A stretch of 64,000 nt of DNA from Mugil cephalus. Taxonomy: Eukaryota > Chordata > Actinopteri > Mugiliformes > Mugilidae. The notes beneath the pieces were generated by a model. It was not told the origin of the DNA, did no database searches, and saw only the letters and a list, made by a program, of their open reading frames with translations. Positions 32,201-43,885 of this stretch are shown here, one piece after another (positions within the stretch are counted from its first letter, which is position 1; every line of letters begins with the position of its first letter). A program made the position numbers and the translations under genes. The DNA is taken from positions 17,092,397 through 17,156,396 of the forward strand of contig NC_061790.1 of the NCBI RefSeq assembly GCF_022458985.1, read 5' to 3'.

Positions 32201-35200
32201 ATACCGTGATCCAAATAGACTCAGATGGCTTGGTCCACTCCAAAGCACCCCCAAGGCTGGCACAGCCCGAGTTTGTGCCCATCATACCTTCTTTGCATCC
32301 TAACAAGGCAGACATGGATGACCCAGAGTTTACTGCTCTTCTCCAAGAGCTTCTTAGAATTCCTCAACTGCAGGGAGACAAGAAGACAGAGGAACAGCCA
32401 GAGAGGGAGTGTCTTAAATGTGACACCTTCGCTGAACTTCAAGAACGGTTGGGTTGTATTGACGGAAGTGAAATGACTATAGACATGCTCAAGTCTTCCA
32501 TAAAAGGTGCTTCGCTTAAGACAGTCACAACTACATCACAGCCTCAGAGGGAAACAAGAAAACAGGCAGACACTGAAGCATCAGAAGCGACGCAGACGAT
32601 GTTGAATCATGGGTTAGGTTGCAGCCAGAGTGCTGTCGGAGAAAAGGAAGCAGATGGTGCCTTCCCTGGAGACAGTTTTCAGAGAGAGGATTCGGGTTTA
32701 TATGACTGTGAGGAGTGTAGTGCCAACAGCTCCAGTGAGGAACTGCTGAATCAGACTCTTGGTCTTAACCATACGTGTCGTTCCGAGCCTCCCAATGCTA
32801 GAACTCACAAGTCATACAAGGAACTCTCTTCCCAGAGCACTGGTATAGATGCACAGGGCAAAGCTGCCAATAGCTCCCGTGCACCTCAGCCTTCAGGGAA
32901 GCAAGAGGGTCTTGAAGCTGCTGACTGGTTCAAACCAGATAAAAGGACCTCACCAGTTGGCAAGAGTTCTCCCATATCTCCTTCCCCATCCTGCTCATCT
33001 TCACACTCCTTGGCTGAAAGTGTTATACATGGAGATGTCTTACCTAACTGCCCTGCAGAGAACATTAAGGAAATGAAGGCCACTATCACAGTGACTGTCC
33101 AACAGCCTCTGGATCTCAAAGGTCAAGATGAACTTGTCTTCTCTATGGTTGAGGAGGTGACCATTAGTGGAGCATATGACAGGGGGAGGACAGGTGGAAA
33201 CATTATTTGTATCAGAGACACTGTCCAGTCACAGGGACATGATCAAGGCTTAGCTAACTCTCAACCAATCAGGATAATTAGTAATGTCAGTGAAGAATCT
33301 GCAACAGCAGGTGCCTCTAATACAACCAAAAGCTTAGTTGTTCAGCCCGAAGGTACAGGGCCTGTCAGTGAAAAGGCCCAATATCAATTCAGAAAGGAAA
33401 AAAGGGTTTTGCCCTCTTTCATAAATCCAATGTTAATGAATACAGACGAGGATTATAATTTGGATGATGGCAAAGAAAAAGAAAGGTCTCATGATACTTT
33501 TGAGCAAAACAAGTCAGGGTCTGAGCTCAACAGAAGAGATGTCAAATGTCCAGAAGAGAGTAAGAGGAGTGGGCCTTCTGCCCCTGAGACACCTGTCAAA
33601 AAGTCTGACAAGACATCTCCATCTTGTAGCCAAATGTCTTATGATCCAATTGAGTTAAGTATCCACAACAAACTGGCTAAAAACAAAATGTGTGACAAGA
33701 GCCCACATAAGACAGACAAGAGCCACCCTAGAGACAGTGAGCATGTTTATTCCACTAACACACTAAGGGTCTCAGAGGGGGGACAAAACATTTGTAGACA
33801 TGTTGACAATAATCCCAAGAGATTTGGTGTTTCACCTGGTTGCCTAGAAACCAACCTTGCTTCCTCAAAAACAGGCAGTTTACCTTGGGGCTGGCAAAAT
33901 GCCAACTGCCAGGACATCTACCCTGGCTGCCACATGGCGGACAACCCAAGGGGGGTGACATCATCCACTCCGTGTAGCCCAGGGGTAACTCTAGACAGGA
34001 GGAAGGGCAGGCAGCTTTCCTCTGGAAACCACAGCCTCCATATCTCGTCTCCTCAAAAATATGGATCAGAGTTCAAACAGGATTCAAATAGTGCTCCCAG
34101 AAAGGGTGTTGGATCTATGTTTGAGACCTCAAGTCTGGCTATGAAACCTGATAATACAAACAGCAGGCTGAAATCACCCATTGAGGACAGTGGCAGACTT
34201 TTCAGTGCCAAACTGGAGCAGCTGGTTTGTAGGACTAATTCCCTTGGGAGGATCCCAAGGGATTTCCCAGCTCTGGAAAGAGGCAGTAGCAGCACTTCAA
34301 TGAGCTCTAAGGGGAACTCCAAGGGATGTACTGAAGGGGCTTGTAAGGCACGTTATAAAGGAAATAATGGGGCAGACTGTACCTTTCCAAGGGCCAGCAG
34401 GAGCCCAAGGAAAAATCCGCGGTCTGACCATGGTCATCACTTTTTCCCTTCTGAAAACCCTGCAGCTCATTCTGCTAGACACACCCACACCAAGCTCTCT
34501 GCTGTTGGAAAACTTAAGTTGGCAAGCCCCAAAGTCCGTCGGCTGTCCGCTCCCAGCATCAAGAACCTCAGCCTCTCCCACAAGAACCTGCACCAGTCCA
34601 TCAACCGTAGCGCCAGTCTTTCCCCAGACAGTAAAACGACTAACTTCGAGCGGACCTCCTCCTTTTTTTCCTCTTCCCCTCCACGGTCTTATTGCTCTAT
34701 CAGTCGGACTCCAAGCCAGAGCTCCACATGCTCATCCACAAAATCAGCCATCCAGGGGTTTGTCAATGGTCGGATCTCAGACCTCCTTAAGGAAAGGGCT
34801 TCTAGCCCAACTTCAGGAGGACCAGACCAAATGGCTGCACTTCCCTCCCCATATAGTCAGGTGACCGCTCCCCGCATGCCTGATCACATGAGCGGGCACG
34901 CAAGTGACACCACCAGCATTCTGAGTGGGGATTTACCACCGGCCATGGGGAAGACATCCCTGCATTTCTCTAACAGGAACAGTTTGGTGAGCAGTGGTTA
35001 TGACAGCATGCTTAGGGACAGTGAAGCCACCACCAGCAGCACGTCAAACAGAGATTCTGTCAGTGACAGGAGCGGCTCTCACCTCAGTGTGGCACGCAGC
35101 AGCCGATCATCTCGGAGGCGAGGGAACACAGGTAAAAACCTGTATTAACTGGCCTTTTACGAACTGAACTGGATGACTCTCTCCTCTGGAGAAATTAGAA

Positions 35201-38200
35201 ACTCCAATCCGAGCGCTTGTTATTTGTTGTTGTTTCTGGAGTAGTTTTGCTGATCTCACAATATTTTGATTAGCCCAGCAAAAATGTTAGGATATGCGTT
35301 AAGCCTGTAACAGATGACTTGAGTTGGACATTTTAGATAGAGCAAGCAAGCAATGGTTTCTATTGATTTCAATACAATGTAAATAATACCATTTTTTAGC
35401 CTGGGGTGGATAATTAGCTGGGAAAACAGTGTTGTCTTTTAATTGTGTCAATGTTTTTAAAAAATTATTAATGCAATTGAGTAAAAGAGATTTTTAATTT
35501 TTAAGTTTGCATCGCCAGTAACCATAGTGGTCTATTGCCACAATCATTATAGGGACATAAGGTGTAGATTCATGCCAGAACAACTTAACATGAAATGTAA
35601 AATAGGTCAGAGTCATTTAAACATGCAATAGGAACTCAGATGGAGTTGTCAAGCCAGTGTCTACAGCTCTAAATCTATAACTTTAGAAGAAAGACAAAGT
35701 AGCGTGTATAGCGTTTTAATCTGACCAAGTTAGCCAATAATTCCTTCTTCTAAAAAGAGCTAGTATCTTCAAACCATAAAGAACAATTCTTTTACATGAA
35801 TGATAGTTCTATGAAGACATTTTTGCTTTGCAGTCTGGCTGCATAACATATTAATGTGACATTAATTAGAGATGGCGCATCTGTGTGTGCAGTCAGTCTT
35901 AGTTTCCTTTGTGGCATTAAAAGCCAAATTGTGTAGGAAGTTACATCATTAATATATGAACCCAGTGGCGGCACTTACTAATGGAAGCATAAATGCAGAA
36001 AATCAAGCAAATTAGAATGTGTGTGCATACTAACAATGCTTGCTAATGGAATTATATGCTGAGAAACCTCTAATAGTGCTTTTTTGAAAAGATGGTTAAC
36101 GGAGATGATACTGCTAATGGGGCAATAAAAACAGGAGACAAAGCTTTTGTTGGATGGTCATTTTGAATTGAAAGTCATCTGATATAGTCTACTTTCATTT
36201 GAGTGATTCAGTTCTTTTTGTTTTATGACATAAAGCAAACACTTACTTTATCTGCACCGGCAAACTGAGTTAATTCCCAAAGAGGTGTCCCTGGAAGCTG
36301 CTTTTGGCCTCAGGCAATCTGTTTCCTCAGTTTCCCAGAAGGGCACATGGCCTGAATATCGAAGGCCACTTAGGGAGATTAACCTTCATTTTTCATACAC
36401 ATTTGTTCTTATTGTGGGGGTGATGCTTTTAGCATGCCGGTTGACAGGACTAATGTAGGGTTGCATGAATGCTCTCAAGCAGTAGCCACCTTGTTGATGC
36501 AGCAGCACCAGTCCGAGAGCAAATGCTGGCTCGATGTGATGCCAAACACAGAAACTGAAATCAGCTCGATTACGGGTCAACTAAAATGTATCAAACATGG
36601 CTCGATCAGCCATTTCTTACGAATTAAATGAAATTACTCGCACATGTTCAAAAATAGACGAAGAGAAAGAAAATGGGGGAGAAGTTAAGAAATAGAATAG
36701 CATTCGCCTGGATTTTCGCTTTCTCCCTGCTGTAGGTGGTCACCAGCGCCGTGTTTCCCACGATGCACCCCAGCCCCTGAGACGCTCTGCGAGCGGTGTG
36801 CGGTCTCGCTGGACAGACCGGGGAATCCCGGAGGCTTACGAGATGAAGGTCTATGAGATCGACAATGTGCAGAGGATGCAGAAAAGAGCAGGTGCTGGCA
36901 AACAGGTGCTGGGTTTAATTTTGATTTTTGTTTTTAAGAGGTTAAAGGGCATTAGGTAGTATACGACCTTTATCAACCTCTCCTGGCAGCCGACGGGCCA
37001 CAGTTCCTCAGTGGAACTTGCTACAAGGAACTCGGACAAATGATTCTTTAAACAAGACAAAAATTTGGGTGGCTATATTGCAATCGCTTTGCGGTTATGA
37101 TTGTGATATTTCTTCCATAATTTTTTCGTTTGCTACTCCCAGAGTTCTGAAACAATATAGACGGATTGTATATCAAAATGTACACCTTGATCAGGAATGG
37201 TGTGCTATGACTTTTCTGGCTGGAGAGGGATTTAAGACAGGGGCATGGTTTAAGGCTAAATTAACAAGCTTTTCAACTTCCTAGATAGACACCTCCGGTA
37301 TGTGAAACTCATAAAGTTGAGCGTATCAGACACAGTCAGCTGTAATGTCCCACTTCCAGTATTGGGTTCATCTCAGTGAGAGCAACTCTGGTTTAAAAGG
37401 TTACAGTCTGAGGGCAAATCCCTCCTCCTCTCTTATCTGGGGAGAAGAGCGCCTGACATTTGCCCTTCAGGAAGACGCCTGTGGCTGTACCAGGCAGCTA
37501 TCAGGTGTTCATTATATAAACAGAAGCGTCGTGTTGCTTAAGAGAAGCAAACTCGATGAACCGTCTGCGAGTTAAGCAAAGCCCAGATAAAAGACCCCGC
37601 CTTGCATTTACAGTTGAGATCTGCTTGAAAACAAATTGGGGGCCATGTGGTGACGTGATGGCCCCTCGAGGAGAGGTCTGGCCTCAAGAGGCTGCTCCCT
37701 GCCTCCGCCAACCTCAGACCCGACAACTTTGATACAATATTAATGACCACATGGGGGAAATTGGGTCAGTGCTGCAGCAAGAAACAAAGAAACACGCAAG
37801 GACAAACAGAACGCACTGTAGGTAGAAGACATTGCACAAATTTCAATTAATGAAAAAAAAAGATTTTTGAATCTTTTCCTGTGTTTTGTTGATTTATTAT
37901 TATTATTATTATATATTTATATTAGAGAATAAATAAAAAGCAAGGTCTCCTAATAGCTGTGGTGGAGGAATACTGCAGGATCATTTTTAGAGCCTCTGTT
38001 TCCTGTTAATGTGCACAACCTTGCTGAGTTTTACTTAGGTTAATGAAATCAGAGAGTAACTCTATTTAGTCGCCTACAGATCTGTTTTGTTTCTCTCCCC
38101 AGAGGTGATGTCTCTTCCCTAACATGGTGTTTATTTGTCTGTAAAGAGAGGGAGGGAGGTGGTGCTTTCCATTCGGCCTCTCTCTCTGAGGCTGTTTGTC

Positions 38201-39763
38201 TGTGCGGACGATTCAGACCAAGCTACTTTAATTTTAATGAGGACAGCAAAGAAATGAGTGGAGAGTATCATAATCCAAATCTAGAATGTGAATTTAAGGT
38301 TAGCATACACAAAGTTAGGCATTTGTAAATAATAAATAGCTATCATTTTAAAAAATTATTATCATGCATAACAAGTGCATAAATCAAAGCAGTGAAATGT
38401 GTGTATGTGTTTTTGCCACCAGGGGCCAGCGTGCTTCAGTGCCAAGCTGAAGTTTTTGGAGCACCGTCAGCAGAGGATCTCAGGGGTCAGAGCCCGATAC
38501 AACAACCTGAGGAGAGAGCTGGAGGACGCCAAGCACGACCTCATGCTGGAGCCCGCCAAGTGGAACCACGAGTGTCAGTGACATTTGTCTATTTTTGCTG
38601 TGAATGGGTGCCATACACAGTGCTTAGGCTTACGGCCTTAGATCACCTTAGATCAGGACTGTAATGTAAAACTCCCATTTTATTAGGACAGTGTCTTGAT
38701 TTATTTTTCAGTTAATCATACAGTTATTGTTACCATATTTAACTGTTTAATGCTATATCCACACAAGAGTGTTTTAAAATGCATGTTAATTCAAAAAAAC
38801 AATCTTCCAGACAAGCACTTTAACAGTTCAACAAAGTAAAAAAAAAAAAAAAAAAAAGGAGAAGTAGTAAGTTGTTGAAGAAGAAGTAACACCACTCAAA
38901 GCAAGAACGGTCCACCCAAGAGTTATTGCTCTGTGAGAACAGAGACAGATGATTATGATAAGAATATGGTGATGACTGCTGGTTTCAGAACCTCTGGATT
39001 TTTTCTGGGCATGAGGAAAGAAAAAATAGATTGTGTGTTGAGTGTTAATCACCACCGGGTGAATATATAGAAATTGGTAAAAAGTACCCACACAAAAAGA
39101 ATTAAGTCATAAAAGGATGCAGCCCTAGTCGTAATGTTTGGGTTTACCATTTTAAACAAAATGCCTAAAGCACAAAGCATTTTTACTTCATACACAGATA
39201 ATGTGGTGATGTTCTGGAAGGTAGGATCTTATGACTCCTAGGCAGTTTAGTCCTCTGCGTCAGTATGATGCGGTAGCTACAGCGCAGAGGCACAGTTTGA
39301 CTTTTCTCCGCCAAAAGTCTCAGTCGCCATCTTTGAAAGTGAAGCAGGACGTGGAAACCACCTACACCGGTGTAGGCTGCGTGCACAGATTACGGTGTTT
39401 ATGTCCCACAGTACCTTAAATGAGGCTTTAGTAATGGTCACGTTGAACAGATGTCAGTATTAACATAGTTTTGGTCAGGAAGTGTCTTGAAATAACAATA
39501 GTGAACATAAGAAAGCAATAATATAAATAATAAAAACAATAATATCTTGTTATCCGTCCCCAGTCGACCTGTGGCAGACTTTCGAGGTGGACTCCCTGGA
39601 GCACCTGGAGGCCCTTGAAGGGGTGACAGCTCGGCTGGAGAACAGGGTGAGCCTCTGCAAGGCCAACATCATGATGGTCACCTGCTTCGATGCTGCCACT
39701 AGGAGGCGCCATAAGAAGCGACGGCGAAAAGCCCCAGAACAGAGGGCCTTGAAGGGGTTTTAA
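17183..39763 (+). CDS. kif26b: KIF26B-type atypical kinesin-11 family protein, complete coding gene, 15 coding exons
   Basis: KIF26 proteins are non-motile kinesin relatives that bind microtubules and act in non-canonical Wnt signalling, cell adhesion and kidney/limb morphogenesis. Coding exons: 17183-17245, 17457-17825, 19896-20372, 23068-23189, 24140-24311, 27481-27690, 28082-28175, 29938-30209, 30894-31071, 31253-31391, 31534-31693, 32032-35131, 36736-36905, 38423-38573, 39564-39763. Phases are continuous and total 5877 bases (1958 aa). Order: two CxxC-type cysteine motifs, divergent motor domain (about residues 400-750), long serine-rich region, C-terminal coiled coil ending FDAATRRR. The C-terminus resembles KIF26B (FDITSRRR) more than KIF26A, and the hnrnpu/cnst neighbours agree. 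The nucleotide pocket is unusually degraded (G498-x4-G503-S504-W505). Fish often have two kif26b copies; this one is not assigned to either. Confidence 0.93.
17457..20372 (+). CDS. kif26b: kif26b coding exons 2-3: N-terminal Cys-motif region
   Basis: Exon 17457-17825 encodes RPTPEGAG (shared with human KIF26B) and [17 protein letters not shown]. Exon 19896-20372 encodes [20 protein letters not shown] and a proline/serine/arginine-rich tail with repeated SPRTPQR-like units. The two CxxC-x6-LKxxA blocks correspond to CENC...LKRQAL and CDIC...LKQEAI of KIF26B and look like a paired metal-binding motif. The exon junction is phase 0. Confidence 0.9.
17826..19895 (+). other. kif26b: kif26b intron 2
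   Basis: Two kb of A/T-rich sequence (an extreme A/T stretch at 18130-18320). No repeat family or RNA gene was recognised. Confidence 0.6.
20373..23067 (+). other. kif26b: kif26b intron 3, with polypurine tract
   Basis: The intron of 2.7 kb is mostly featureless. It holds a plus-strand purine-rich tract of roughly 250 bases (about 22180-22430), which explains the long minus-strand Phe/Ser/Pro frames there. Confidence 0.6.
23068..24311 (+). CDS. kif26b: kif26b coding exons 4-5: pre-motor segment
   Basis: Exons 23068-23189 and 24140-24311 encode [20 protein letters not shown] and [20 protein letters not shown], which match the conserved segment just before the KIF26B motor core. The second donor is weak (AAG followed by GTGGAC). 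It is accepted because the phase and the next exon (VKVVLRVSP) continue the known family order. Confidence 0.87.
23335..23700. mobile_element. possible hAT-like repeat fragment
   Basis: The block CAACAGGGGGTCCGC, followed by CATGGAGGTACTGCAAGGGG, resembles the end of a common fish hAT-type repeat. The continuation to about 23700 has a changed composition. No target duplication or second end was found, so assignment is weak. Confidence 0.35.
23827..23856. repeat. (AT)n(AC)n microsatellite
   Basis: An AT run passes into an AC run within kif26b intron 4; simple repeat. Confidence 0.9.
24312..27480 (+). other. kif26b: kif26b intron 5
   Basis: A 3.2-kb intron. Its centre carries the LINE remnant with inverted ends (26116-27089). 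The remainder shows nothing recognised. Confidence 0.65.
26116..27089 (-). mobile_element. L1/Tx1-like LINE remnant flanked by inverted ~28-bp ends
   Basis: A minus-strand frame (26479-26778) encodes [20 protein letters not shown] and CP, matching the C-terminal CW-x-CG-x-H-x-HIFW-x-C block of L1/Tx1-clade reverse transcriptase proteins. Frames further upstream on the minus strand (to about 26900) look like the preceding connection domain, broken by stops. The unit is enclosed by TCTATAGAGGGCATGTAT (26116) and, in reverse complement, TCTATAGAGGGTATGTAC (27088 leftward), each continuing into TGACGTCAC. Dead copy. Confidence 0.7.
27481..31693 (+). CDS. kif26b: kif26b coding exons 6-11: divergent kinesin motor domain
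   Basis: Six exons encode the motor-like domain. VKVVLRVSP is the first strand. The [20 protein letters not shown] block corresponds to the FAFDAVFPQ region. The P-loop position reads [13 protein letters not shown]. Then come [32 protein letters not shown], a switch-I-like [12 protein letters not shown], a switch-II-like [23 protein letters not shown] and [15 protein letters not shown]26 motors are already ATPase-poor. Here the P-loop lysine and following Ser/Thr are gone, and the DLG of switch II is replaced by DVC. Confidence 0.9.
28745..29075. repeat. fish interspersed repeat with CA microsatellite
   Basis: Text such as TATCTTTGTGAGGACATTCG, then CTAACACTAACCCTTACCC, then CTTAACCCTCAAACAG, ending in a long CA run (29000-29028), is a repeat type I associate with many fish introns. 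Its class is uncertain to me. Confidence 0.5.
29471..29690 (+). mobile_element. Tc1-like fragment with one terminal repeat
   Basis: It begins with TATACACTACCAGTCAAAAG, a typical Tc1-like terminus. It then reads into a block like the second catalytic region ([24 protein letters not shown], frame broken) and ME-WTAQS. Only one end and an internal piece are present. Confidence 0.7.
31694..32031 (+). other. kif26b: kif26b intron 11
   Basis: Short intron between the end of the motor domain and the giant exon 12; nothing else seen. Confidence 0.8.
32032..35131 (+). CDS. kif26b: kif26b coding exon 12: 3.1-kb serine-rich exon
   Basis: A single open exon (residues about 753-1786) bounded by an AACAG acceptor and a G-GTAAAA donor. 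Conserved islands in a low-complexity Ser/Pro/Lys-rich background are [48 protein letters not shown] with [24 protein letters not shown] with RTNSLGR, and [15 protein letters not shown]. Each has a counterpart in mammalian KIF26B. The region is expected to be disordered and phosphorylated. A giant single exon here is typical of the family. Confidence 0.95.
35132..36735 (+). other. kif26b: kif26b intron 12
   Basis: A/T-rich intron of 1.6 kb with no recognised element. Confidence 0.7.
36736..39763 (+). CDS. kif26b: kif26b coding exons 13-15: C-terminal conserved domain
   Basis: Exons 36736-36905, 38423-38573 and 39564-39763 encode [20 protein letters not shown], then [48 protein letters not shown] and [20 protein letters not shown]. 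The region is predicted coiled coil. After TRRR this protein has a short basic extension ([17 protein letters not shown]) before TAA at 39761, longer than the human end. Confidence 0.93.
36906..38422 (+). other. kif26b: kif26b intron 13
   Basis: Intron of 1.5 kb with a short ATT/TTA simple repeat near 37895-37915. Open frames in it have no family resemblance. Confidence 0.7.
38574..39563 (+). other. kif26b: kif26b intron 14
   Basis: Begins at a GTCAGT donor and ends CCCCAG. It contains a poly(A) run near 38838-38857 and no recognised repeat family. Confidence 0.75.
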
Positions 39764-39852
39764 GTTGAAATGTACCTTAGTAAGACATAAGACCTGGTTG
39801 ATGTCCTGTCTTTAGACTCAGATTTTTATCAGCAGTGTTCACTGTTGCTGAA

Positions 39853-39855
<3 letters not shown>

Positions 39856-39887
<32 letters not shown>
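39856..39887. repeat. (CA)n microsatellite
   Basis: About sixteen uninterrupted AC units in the kif26b 3' flank. Confidence 0.92.
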
Positions 39888-39889
<2 letters not shown>

Positions 39890-42800
39890 AAGCACCACAG
39901 TGCAGCCCAGTGAGGGCACTATAACATGCCCTCACTGGGAGGTCAAAGGTCCTAAAGGCTGGCAGCAATTTTTCAGGCACTTACTAAGGGCTAAACCATT
40001 ACCTTACCTACACTGTTACCTGGCAATGACTACGTTTATATGGACATCATGTCTCCAACCTGATTCAAATCATTCTGATTAGATGTTCTGACTTTACTAT
40101 TTACATGGATGCGAAGTAGAATGACCTTATGGATATATGTGCTCATGTGCCCCTTGGGCATGTGCAAAGATTTTTAATGTTTTCATCAAATCCACAAATA
40201 TAACAGAATGCATCAACTGACGCTGATGCAAACATGCACAGGAAGAACATACTCATTCCACTTGGAGAGCATACTAGGTCAATCATATTATGAGGCGCCT
40301 GTTCACCTGATCATCAAAGCCTTACTCCACTCTTCACAAAACTTCTGGTCTCAGTCTATTCTGAGGGACATGGCCTTTTTAAGGAGATCATTTGAAGAAT
40401 CCTAGTGTCCATGTGAATATAGCCACGTGCACTGCACATGTGCAGATTCTACATCTGTCCCGTAAATAACCGTTAACACAGGGTCTTCGTGCTTCACTTT
40501 TAGTTCTGTGTGCTTTTTTCAGCTCACTGGAGAAACAGGGAATGTCAGTGTCACCAAAGTATTGCATCATTTCCTGTCCTTGTATAGAATCTGTTGAATT
40601 TTCAAAACATCACCATTTTTCGCTTTAAGCAAAAGAGACTCTTGATCTTATCCAAGTTCTCTGGAAGTCTTCCAGTCCGTCGAATACTGTACAGACAGTA
40701 TGTTTGATGTTGGCTATTACCACCATAGGTGCTTAACTGTACAGGGCCAAAGTCAAGCACCTTTGTAAGTGTGTTAATAATCCAATATCACTCCGTTTAA
40801 GCAACTTCTGGGGAAACTTGATGCATACATGTTCCTCAGCATCTCCACAATCAAGTGCACAGTGCCGCTCACTGAAAAAGTCATGCAATTTGAATTATTT
40901 AATAAATAAAATACAGCTTACTATTAAGTTTTTAAAACTTAATATGACATTTATGTTATATTCTTTACTGACTGATCAAGCTGTTTTTGTTGTTGTTGTT
41001 TTTGTAAATCAGCCAAGATACTGACTTGAACATCACTTGAAGAAGAATTTCTATTTTGTAGCAAAGCTGTGTCAGACTAATGAAGGGATTGGTCATGTTT
41101 TTACAGTGGAATACCGTGCCACCCCTGACGCCTTTTTTTATAGATATCTGGTGCTAAAACAGTTAAAACTGTGCAGAGAAACTAATGTAAAGAAGCTCCA
41201 TGGGTTAAAAGGACGCCGCGCTGAAGCAAGCGTTTTGCAGCGATCTCAGTGTGCGATTGAGCTGCTGGACGAGACGAGTGAATAATCTATACAAGTTAGC
41301 TGAAATTCCTGCCAGGAGAAAATTGTGAATCTTTTTTTCGACCCTCTTCTGAGAATGGGTGGTCCGTGATCGATAAACTGACTGATAAAACACATTAGGG
41401 AATGAATGGGGACAGAATAAAAAAATGCAGATTGTTCTCCAAATTGTAATGGAGGAGTAATTAGTTTAAAGGAATAATGTCATTAGCCCTGTGGCTCTGA
41501 GCCAATCAGACGTCAAGGGCGTACTGATGAATAGTAATCAGAGAACATTGCTCGGATGTCTACCTGGATCGATGCACTTACATATAAAAAGGAGACTTTT
41601 ACTGGATGTTTGTTTAGTGAATCCTATTAATCAGCATGTTGTACATCACTGTGAATAAATGGCCACTGTGTTCAGACTTCTCTGTCTTCTGTATGTCTGA
41701 ACCGAAAGAGGGAGTAGTTATGTTTGCATGGTCGTTCTGTACAATCTACAATGTTACAATCTCTTGTAATATTGCGACGCAGCACAACATCAACAATAGG
41801 ATGGGGTTTGTTGTCCGTAATGAGAACAGGCAGAGTATACCCCTTAAGCTGCCCAATTAAAAAGGCAGTGTTGTTAAAGGAGAGACAGAAAACTGGAAAG
41901 AAACATACGCACAGATGCTTCCTTCCACGACTTTGCCCTTCCTCCGTTTCTGCTTCACTTCCTCGTTGCCTTGTTGAAGCCACAAAAGCAGCAGCAGCGG
42001 CAGAGATATGAAAACCGCAGGCGCCACAGTGCCTAGCCCTAACCTAATCGTCTTAAGAAGTTTTAACCCAGAAAAGGTTTTGGGGCCACATGGACAAAAA
42101 CGTGACCACACAATGTAATCTGCAAGAGTTTGGCCAATTTCAGAAAAACAAGGACCCGCACATGCACATTTATTCAAGGAACTTGGTTAGCAAGCAGCTT
42201 CTCCATATTTGGTTGTCATGCCCAATTCATTTGTACATTTTAGGGAAAATAATATGAAAAAGTACCATATTTGTGTCTGGCGGATCGGTATTCACATCAC
42301 AAGTGTTCACATCTGGCAACTACACAGCCATGTTATGTAACCCACTGATATCCACTAGAGTGTCTCTATTCGTAAGAAAGAGGCAGCCCAAACAGCTGTC
42401 ACGTGAAGACAGCCTAATGACACTATAATAGGCATCTTCCTCTTCGCACAAATAGAGCACACGCAAGAAGAGTTTGTGAGATCCTTTGCAGAGCAGGCTA
42501 TGCTGTTTGCAGCAGCCTGAGTGACTGAGTGGCTCTGGACGGGAAGATGCTTCTGTCTTGGAAGGTGAGCAGGCACTTTGGTCTTGCTTCAGATCACTAT
42601 TAAAGAGTAATTAGACAAACCCAAATCAACCCAAACTTGGTTCACCCGCCCAACTCTGTTTTTACCCGCAAAACAGTATTTAAAACCAACCAGCTGGGTG
42701 CAAAATTTCTCACTCTGGCAACGCCTGCCTCTGAGAAGTAACTGAAGATAATATAATATCGGTCAAAATAATTCATTTTCCATCTGCGGTGAAGGCTGAA

Positions 42801-43102
42801 ATGCCTTTGTACATTTGTACATTCCATTAATTTCTTCTGATTTATATATATATTAAAAAACATACATGATTTCTACTGTTATAAAATCTTTGTAATAGCT
42901 TATGGAAGAACTTACTCATAATTCACATTAAAATATCCATATCCAGGATTTATAAACTGAGCTCATTTACCTCAAGTCAGTCCAAAACTGTGTTAATCGA
43001 TGAAAGATTTCATTCCTCTGAGCCTCCTTGTCAGGGTATATTCTGGGCTACAGGAAGAGGGAGAGGCTAAAGATGCACGTTTAAGATAGTTGATATGTAA
43101 CT

Positions 43103-43480
43103 TAGGGTGACCTGATTTCTGGGGACAGTCCCCGGTTTGGATAACCTAAAGCTGTCCCCGAAAATGTTCCTAATTTTAGAGTTTTGTGAATGAGAAAATA
43201 AAATGTTGCGCGTAGACTAGAACAACGGTTATTACGGCAGTCGGATAGGAAGTGCCAGTGAGCATGTTGCGCGCAGACTACAACAACAGTTATTACGGTA
43301 GCCGGTTGCACAGCAGTTTAAACGTGTTTAAATATGAATAATTATGTCAAAAGGAACGAAACCGTAATTGTCTCTGTTTCTTCATTTCATCTTGATAACA
43401 TTAAGTGATGTTTTTCTTTTTTGTTATCTCCGAGCTGTAAATGTCCCCGGATTTTATTTCAGAAATCAGGTCAAGTCACT
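43103..43480. mobile_element. small nonautonomous DNA element with internal duplication
   Basis: The left end TAGGGTGACCTGATTTCTGG and the right end (reverse complement GTGACTTGACCTGATTTCTG) share GACCTGATTTCTG and a nearby GGGGACA. The interior has two copies of a block of about 39 bases (43203-43241 and 43265-43303, starting ATGTTGCGCG). The duplication offset is 62 bases. No coding capacity. Confidence 0.5.
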
Positions 43481-43599
43481 GTAGCAATGACAAGTTGAAA
43501 CCATTGTTCTGTCCTAATGTATATACTCTATGCAAAGACCGAGTATTTGTCTTGTTATCCGTCGGGTCATCAGTTTAAAACATCATATGACCACTTCAT

Positions 43600-43885
43600 C
43601 CGCGGTTACATAACCCGCAGCCAGCACCCAGCAGCAGGTGTGACACATCTGCCAGAAGATGGCAGCCTCGGCCGCTAGTTTGAATATATAGAGCAAGAAA
43701 TAAATAACTAGACGTGTCATGCTGGAATCGATATTTCTGCAATGAGAGGGAAGCTGGAAAATCCCCGGATCGGACCGTAAACAAGAAGCATGAGCGAGTG
43801 TGAGAGACGGACAGATAACAGAGCGAGGCTGTAGAGAGGGAAAACACCGCGACGCTGATGTTGAGACGAGGACCACCATCCAGCT
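43600..43885 (+). other. cnst: cnst noncoding exon 1 and promoter region
   Basis: The segment ends in CCAGCT followed by a strong GTGAGT donor at 43886 and has no useful ATG frame. It lies at the expected distance before coding exon 2. A YY1-like AAGATGGCAGC occurs at 43656-43666, a motif frequent near TATA-less start sites. The exact start of transcription is not visible. Confidence 0.5.

Larger units (their letters stand above)
39764..43600 (+). other. kif26b 3'UTR and spacer to cnst
   Basis: After the kif26b stop there is a CA microsatellite (39856-39887). Several AATAAA signals follow (around 40903-40910, 41418 and 41652), any of which could end the message. No further gene is recognised. 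A small TIR-like element sits at 43103-43480. Confidence 0.5.

Noticed and set aside
34367..34864. 165-codon alternative plus frame inside kif26b exon 12
   Set aside because: Out-of-frame shadow in a long serine-rich exon; the main frame matches the KIF26 family.
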